Below, piece by piece: positions 57,714 to 64,000 of a stretch of DNA of 64,000 bases. The translations under genes and the position numbers were made by a program. The notes beneath the pieces are model-generated. The model searched no databases and was not told where the DNA came from. It was given only the letters and a program-made list of their open reading frames with translations. Source of the stretch: Bimuria novae-zelandiae CBS 107.79 (Eukaryota > Ascomycota > Dothideomycetes > Pleosporales > Didymosphaeriaceae). Positions within the stretch are counted from its first letter, which is position 1, and every line of letters begins with the position of its first letter. The stretch lies in contig ML976712.1 of assembly GCA_010015655.1 (NCBI GenBank), forward strand, positions 103,446-167,445. The letters run 5' to 3'.

Positions 57714-58541
57714 CTAACCACAAACTTCAATAGTAGGATCACACGGCCAATTTTGCCCATACTGCGGCAACCACTGCGCCGTTGGGCTCGTGCTCTGCTC
57801 CCTCAGTTCCCAAATCCAGCGCCTGCCCTCAATCTCCTTGATCACGAAATACGCCGCATTTGGATAGTTCGTCGCAACAGTCTGGCCCCGAAGCACACCG
57901 CCATTGTATCCCATTCCCGTCACCTGACCGCCCTTGCTCTTAGGGTCCCATGCATCGGGCGACGAAACGTAGTAGTCGCGCCATTGCTGCCATCCCGTAC
58001 CGTAGTTCTGTCCGATTACCTTGCTGAACATCGTATACACGGCCTGGAACCCATCGTAGTTGTACCCGGTGTTGTTGAAGCTGAAGCGACCGTCGGGGTG
58101 GAAGGCGGCTTTGTAGCCAGCAACCCAGTTCGTGTCGTTGGCGGCTTCGGTGCGGGGGTAGGGGTAGAATGCTAGATGGCGTTGTTAGCTTCCAGCTCAA
58201 GTCCCAGAGTACGGAAAAGGTCGATTGGTGGTCCGGGGTAAAGGGTGGGAAGGAGGGACGCGTACCGAGGATCTGGCACTCTACCCAAGCAGCGAGCTGC
58301 ACGTTCCGAGCCGTCGTTGCGTTTTCGGCCAGCTCGCATGCGGTGTCGGGATTGATGGTCAAGCGTGCGGCGGCGGCTTGGCTAGGAAACGGTGAAGGTG
58401 GGACGCCGGGACGGTACAGGGTGTCGGCGGACACGGCGGCGAGGCCACTGGCGGCAACTACATCAAACATATCAGCATATATGTTCTAAACACTCTAACA
58501 CAAAACGAGGGTATCCTACGCAGAATAGTAGACCAGAGCAT
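57714..58541 (-). CDS. Uncharacterised small secreted protein
   Basis: Three exons: 58,541-58,520, 58,457-58,266 and 58,171-57,714. Introns of 62 and 94 bp with GT-AG ends and matching phases encode 223 aa. The tiny first exon completes a good signal peptide: M-L-W-S-T-I-L joins L-A-A-S-G-L-A-A-V-S-A, with cleavage expected before D-T-L-Y. I do not recognise the mature domain. It has TPDT-type Cys residues (TACELAENA, WVECQILG), then NNTGYNYDGFQAVYTMFSK, a WQQWRDYYVSSPDAW block, aromatic-rich strands, and a terminal Cys pair (WPCDPTIEVC). Three or more N-glycosylation sequons fit secretion. It has a strong, complete exon structure, unlike its decayed neighbours. A cell-wall or effector role is possible but unsupported. 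Confidence 0.75.
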
Positions 58542-59538
58542 CTTGAAATTGGAGAGTATCCAAGCAGGCTCGTAGAACTCGATTGCTCTGAGACTGAAAT
58601 CCATGGTGACTTCCATGCTCGACATATATATCTGATTTTTCTACAAGTCGCGCGAGAGCACGTTGTAGTCGGAGATTAGTCCTGTTGGCTCCAGTACATT
58701 TTTTATACTAGCGAGGGTCGACTAGCAAGGGCGGACCGGCTAGCATGTGGGGCAGGTGCTAGGGCAGCAAAGCGCATACCCAAAGTAGGCCGACGGAAAG
58801 GAGGAGAGCCGGGCATGTCCGGTAGACTGGCGGATGGGATTGGCGTGTTGGATCTGGTCTGGTGATGGAATGAAATTGATCTTTTGGGGTTGGGCGTAGA
58901 GCTTGAGATGAGTGAGGCGAAAGTCTTCGGTTCGGTAGTAGAAGTGTTAAAAAACGAAGCGAAGTGTTATAATAATCTTCTATAAGATGGTTAGGATAAT
59001 CACTGGGCGCTTTACCAGAGAGAGAATACTAATCCGACTAAACAGAGGAATTTGGCGGTGACGAATGAAGATGCGTCGGGCTTTGGGGGCCGCGACTATG
59101 TTTTAGACTAGGACGGATTAGGTGAAGGCGAGTCAGTTCGCCGTATCGGTTAGTTCCTCGATTAGCGCTTCGGAAGATACTAGAGGATAGTTGTATACTG
59201 CTTGTAGTATTCATTCCGAGTTAAAATGGTTGACGAAAAAGGTAGATGCAGGTGAAATATCACTGAGGTGGCAGGCCAGTTTTGGGAGCCTCCAGATGAT
59301 TCAGTTACTTTCTCGACCGGCGTTTGGAATGAAATCCTTTGGCAAAATACACTGTGGAGGAATCTTATCCAATGTATTTCAAGCGGACTATCAGAAGAAA
59401 CGTTGTCAAATGAAGATAAGGGCACCTGCCAGGAGCGCAGGCTGCCGTATTAAAATTTCGAAGTGAGCTCCAACGGCAGAACAGCAGGAAAAAAAGAACA
59501 GGAGAGACCGTACGCTGCTACCGAATATTGTGGAAGTA
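58542..59538. other. Intergenic, no gene recognised
   Basis: About 1 kb of normal-GC sequence containing the promoter of the small secreted protein and the 3' end of the DUF7708 gene. Open frames up to about 90 codons overlap on both strands without a recognisable domain. Confidence 0.5.
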
Positions 59539-61506
59539 CTAGGAAAGCATTGCGCTGCCAGCCATATCGAGCATATGGCGTAACGTGTACTCTGGAACGT
59601 CATTTTCCTCCTGGAGGTACAGCTGGTTCTCAAGAGGTACAATATCCGGAGCCGCTGACAGCGCCAGTGGAGTCAGCAGTACTTTGACTCGCAGCTTTGG
59701 ACCCGGTGGAATACTACCCAATTCACGGAGAAAATGTAAGAGAAACGCAGTCTCCACTTCGTCTTCGCTCTCGCGGTAGCCTAGCCCATGCGCGATAATG
59801 AATACAGTCTGGCTAAAAGGGAGGGCCTCGAGGACTTTGATGAAGAGTGCACTGAGGTTATTTGGCTCGTATTGTGAGATTCTCAAGGTTGTTCCGTCGA
59901 GAGCTACGTTGGTCGTGTATTGCGATAGCTGGGTAGATAAGGCTACGCAGCATCCAGAACGATCCACGAGGATAGTCGATCCCAGTCATGCCGCAGAGAA
60001 CATGCAAAACAGCTGCATTTGTGGAGCCTGAGAGAGTCTGAACTCCGGATAAGAAGGCGGAAGTACTTGCAACTGTTGGGTCTACCGGAGTACGGCGTAA
60101 GAGCAGGATTCCAGAATTCGTCGAGCGGATCCAGTGCGTAAACTGGGAGCTGTTCAAGACTACTTGAAGAAGACTCGAATTCTCATGGGATTCATGCGCA
60201 GCAGTCGCTATGGCTTGAGAGAGGGCTTACTCCGGAAATTTTCTATCGGCGTTCAGGAACAGAAGCAATGCATCTTTGCCAGGTTGTTGTAGCGAAAGGT
60301 GCGTTGTAATCAGGTAGGCATTGGCTGATGAGGCAAGCAGTGGTTGCATTACAAGGACTTTTAGTGGAGGTGGGGCTGGAGCGAGCTGTAGCGGCGATGT
60401 GGGCGTCACTGGTCGAGAGATAGCTTCCTCAATTCGATTCAGTCGATCCATTATCGTTTTCCCTGATTTCGTGTCAGTAAGGTTCTCCATAAACTAATTT
60501 CTATACCGGTGATACCCAGGATCTGACGAATGTTTGATTTAAAGAGTTCTTACAGCCCTGTGTTGTTAATATGTTCGAGCAGTTGGTTCGTCACACTGGT
60601 CTTCGCTTCTAGGGTGTGCAATTTCTGTCCCATTGTAGGAAACTTGAAACGATTAGCGATATCTATATACCAGGAATACTTTTACTTACCATTTCATTCG
60701 TGCTCACGTTCACAATCTGATGGCATTCGTTTGCTACACGCCGGAGAGTATCGGCCCTGTTCCCAATGGCGCCAATGATACCTTCGAAGTTTTTCACGTA
60801 ATCAGACTGTTTCAGCAAAATCTTGAAAGCTTTATCTATATTGATGTCAATTGTTGGATTGTGGAAAATCGGAGAAGACCTACGACGTGCGCGCTGATCG
60901 AACCAGGTAACCATCGTCTCCACCGCATCTAGTATGGCGATTGAGAGTTCTGGGATTGATCTTCGCAGTTTCAGTTCCTGGAGTCTATCGAAACGGTCAC
61001 TGAAGAGATGGAAGGTTCCCTGTGCTTCTTCGAGTGTCTCCAAAAGCAAATCTATGCATGTCAAAATCTCGGTAAGAGCCTCTTCCTTGCAGTGAATGCC
61101 TGTTACGGCGGAGTTAGCTAGGAATACCCATAGAACAAGTAAATTAAGTGAACATGGAAGGAATTACTCCCAGAATTAGCTTGAGTCCTCCGCACACAGT
61201 AGATCCATAGTCAGAGTTCGAAAGCAAGTCCACCCAAGGTCCCGCGGAGGCGGATCTCGAGCTGATGTATCTACCAAGTCGGCGAAATGAACCCCGCTTG
61301 CCTTTTTGTTTCTCTTCCCATCGCTCTTTCGCATCTGCGAGTTCATCTAAAACATCTTGCCAAGATGCACGTTGCGAGCTGGGACTCTGTATGCCTTGCA
61401 CTCTTTTTGCGAAGTCTCTCATCAGCTTTTCGCAACTTGTCGCTAGAGTTTCGAAGTCCCTTTCAAGCTGGTGAAAGCTCCTGATTGTACCATTAGCTGT
61501 AGACAC
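59539..61506 (-). pseudogene. DUF7708-type protein gene, multi-exon and probably decayed
   Basis: Successive minus-strand blocks resemble one fungal family with an N-terminal DUF7708 domain. The first (61,506-61,165) has WQDVLDELADAKERW, then GPWVDLLSNSDYGSTVCGGLKLILG. The second (61,110-60,670) has ILTCIDLLLETLEEAQGTF and ELSIAILDAVETMVTWF. A short coiled-coil exon (60,640-60,550) has QKLHTLEAKTSVTNQLLEHI. A block at 60,490-60,227 follows. The last blocks (60,157-59,539) have FTHWIRSTNSGILLL, VLHVLCG and RGSFWMLRSLIYP, the usual C-terminal region with an incomplete nucleotide-binding feel. One clean donor (gtaagt at 60,690) joins in frame, but at least two other joins do not fit phase. So the gene is either decayed or needs transcript evidence. 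DUF7708 proteins are often related to STAND/NLR N-termini. Confidence 0.6.
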
Positions 61507-61679
61507 CGGCGCGTCGCTGTTGTCACGAACGTTTCTTCCGCCGTATCACGACTTCCTGGAACAGCCATCACCAACTTTTAGAATCTTGAGAAAAGTAGTA
61601 AAATTACGAAATTTTTATCCCGTTTATCTCACTTTCACCTGAAATTCTACTCCTAGCCATCCTCAGGCACCGCACGCGT

Positions 61680-64000
61680 GCGGTAGGTTAATAATAGCAA
61701 TAGAGACGCCTTAAAAGCCCCTCCTAAGGGCCTCTATAGCGACTCGCCCCCTAGACCTTAAGTCTGCGTGGTAGACTAATATCCAGCACCCCTCTAGGAA
61801 GCGCTAATAGACTAATGTCTGCCCTCCTAGACGCTTTTCCTTTAGTGGAGGCGTGCCTACCCGCCTAGAAGCTACTACAGAGATAGCAGCTAGTGCCCTT
61901 AACTCCCACCTTATAGCTACGCGCAAGGCGGTAGAGACTAAAAAAAAAGTTATAATAGCTATAGCTAAAGCTATTAACTACTATATTACTAATTTTAAGC
62001 GCCTAAAGGAGCTAGTAGCTGCCTCTACCCTCTATAATTACCTTATATAGATACTAAAAAATTTAGCCACGCTAAGCCTTCGCCCTAATATAGTTAGGAC
62101 TAGCTATAACTTAACAACCACTACCTACACTATAGATAGCGATAGCGGTCTTACCGCCTAGCCTTAAAAGACGTAGGCAAGTGTGGCGTCCGCCTTCTAC
62201 GAAGATAGCAGATACACGACTATAGCTAGCAGTAGGAAATTTACATCTGCGACTAAGTAGTAAACTATACCTAAATAGGTAGTAGACCTACAGATCCTGC
62301 TTATAGTCGCGAACCTAGCTAACTAATTAGGCTAGACCTCTGCCTTCGCTATACGAATAGCTATCTATACTGCTATAAGGCTCAATCTTAGCGCTATCCC
62401 CACGGCCACAAGGACCCGCACTAGGTGGGCTATCACCCCTACCTCTAATAATATATAATAGTAACTTATAGAACAGGAAAAGAAGGAATTAATAATAAAA
62501 TCTATTAAAGCTAACAGCGCTAAGTTGCCTACGCGATAGGTTAACTACGCCGTATCTAGAGTACCTAGTAGCTACCACTTACTACTAGGGGAAGACGTGC
62601 CCTACTCCCTCTAGATAATAGCGGAAGAGGCCTATATATAGACAAAATAACACCCTATAAACTGCTGCCCCTCCTAACACGGCCCTAATTAATTTAAACA
62701 CACTACCTAGATAGTGTCCTTTAAAAAGCCTGCGGCGGCTTTTTGCCTCTTTAGTGCCAGCGACCTATCCCGCGAGATAAGCAAGAAGCAGGCTATAGAA
62801 CGCTATAACCCTAGCTATTAAGGCTATTATAACGCGGCACGCTACACACGCGCACCCCACTATTATAACTATAAAAAAAAATCTAGTAAGCACGAAGGCC
62901 TAATAGGAGATAACTACGCTTATAAGTAATAATACCCTAACTATCGCGGCCTACACACCGCAGACAACCCTACCTACTTAGTTAAACCTAGGCGAGTAAA
63001 TAGTCGCATTATTTAACTAACTCGCCGCAAAATAGTAACACTAAGACACGCTAGATAAAAGGCCTTTAACTAGCTATATAACTTATAGCCTTAACCCGAG
63101 CTCACCGCCTAGGGCCAAGATACCTCCCCTAGCAGAGAAGATAATACCAGACTAAAGCAGGAACTAGTGGCCCTAAGCCATCGTCCCCTAAGGGGACCTC
63201 AACAATTAACCCCGTACCCTGATACCTCCTCACGATAAGTGGCCCCACGCTTATTAAGTAGGCCTGTACGATCCTCTGCGCTAATTAGCGATAGCCTAAA
63301 CCTCGCCGCACTCTCTACTAGAAGCGTAAGACAGGATAATTATATCTAGTTTTCCTTATAAGAGGACTAGACTATAGACAAATCTTTAAGTTAATAAGGA
63401 ACAACCGCCGCAGACTTACCCTATATAAAGACCTTAATATTAAAGTATACTAAATAAATATTAATAGAAGTAGCTTAGCACACATAGCCGCCCTTAAGAT
63501 CGCTTTTATAGAGGGCATTAACATTATTTATATATAAGAGCCAGCTACCTGGCTAGGCACACGCACTTTAAACCACCCTGGCTATAACTTTTACCTACTA
63601 GTAGATAGCTAGGATAGCCAGGAGATCTAGGAGGTAGAACGCCCCTAGGTCCTTATCTTTACCTATAAGGGTAATTAATTAAAAATTACACTACGCACTC
63701 TACTTTATAACTAGGATATATAGTAGATTAATATTAATAAAATTTTAATACTTAATGCTTACTAGGCGCTATAGACTACGCCTGTTCTTAACTATATTAC
63801 CTACCTTACCCTACCTAACAGGTGCCTTGCTAGGGGCGACCTTAACGCTAAATATAATATATTTAAGCCTAGAGCCACGACTACACACGGCGGTGCTGAA
63901 CTAGCCTAATAAGCTATAAATAGCAGCATGGACTATATTGGCAAGCCTAGAGTTCCCACCCACCGTGCGGGGCATGTTATAGACCTCTCCTTTTATAACA
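61680..64000 (+). mobile_element. Tad-like LINE retrotransposon relic, RIP-degraded, runs off the window
   Basis: AT/TA-converted sequence to the end of the window. ORF1 remnants start near 61,850 (RLEATTEIAASALNSHL, then INYYITNFKRLKEL) and later show degenerate triple zinc-knuckle sequence near 62,820-62,980 (CYN-type Y-Y-N-Y-K-K-K, KHEGLIGDN, PNYRGLHTADNP). ORF2 begins near 63,400 with an apurinic-endonuclease-type domain: LNIKVY, HIAALKIAFIEG, the catalytic CLARGDLNAKYNIFKP near 63,830, THGGAELA, and SSMDYIGKPRVPTHRAGHVIDL at the very end. The last block is typical of fungal Tad-clade endonucleases. Reverse transcriptase should lie beyond 64,000. The 5' boundary is approximate. Confidence 0.85.

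Noticed and set aside
57579..58175. 198-codon plus-strand open frame
   Set aside because: Mostly antisense to the small secreted protein, whose spliced frame and signal peptide are far more convincing.

Overview
The window looks like nuclear DNA of a filamentous ascomycete (Pezizomycotina; a dothideomycete-like fungus is my guess). Genes have short GT-AG introns of 46-94 bp. Fungal-specific families occur: HET domain, DUF6594, DUF7708, and STAND/NLR proteins with a Fungal_N-type partner. Repeats are converted to TA-rich sequence full of TAG/TAA stops, the signature of repeat-induced point mutation (RIP).

Layout. (1) 1-21,550 is a normal-GC arm with housekeeping genes: a secreted proteinase K-type subtilase, the vacuolar sorting receptor VPS10, a broken HET-domain gene, a small secreted protein, the ribosome-biogenesis factor NOP12, a divergently placed Dep1/Sds3-like subunit of the Rpd3L deacetylase complex, and a DUF6594 membrane protein. 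(2) 21,560-55,370 is a RIP-degraded transposon island. It holds a hAT relic, three Fot1/pogo relics with TA target duplications, a MULE with a 10-bp target duplication, a chromodomain Ty3/gypsy element with LTRs and a 5-bp target duplication, a second gypsy relic on the minus strand, a Tc1-like gene, and four copies of one roughly 400-bp LTR. (3) Inside the island, 36.9-42.0 kb is a normal-GC islet with a divergent gene pair. (4) 55.4-61.5 kb returns to normal GC with a decayed retropepsin-like gene, a small secreted protein and a DUF7708 gene. (5) From about 61.7 kb to the window end lies a RIP-degraded Tad-like LINE.

The most interesting system is the divergent pair at 36,934-41,763. The minus-strand gene encodes a 275-aa protein with a Fungal_N-type N-terminal domain, a charged helical middle and a short C-terminal motif. 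The plus-strand gene encodes an NB-ARC/TPR NLR whose first 28 residues carry a matching motif (T-F, five residues, GFQAG, x-I-x-G-x-V-S). This is the architecture of fungal NLR/effector pairs that signal by amyloid templating: the NLR tip seeds the effector's tail and the effector executes cell death. The NLR ends in at least 11 near-identical 126-bp TPR units. A 446-base assembly gap falls in this array and is one base short of repeat register. A decayed inverted paralogue of the NLR lies at 27.8-35.7 kb, shattered by a MULE and a Fot1 element.

Intron positions were assigned by eye from GT/AG sites, reading-frame continuity and family resemblance. Nothing was checked against a database.
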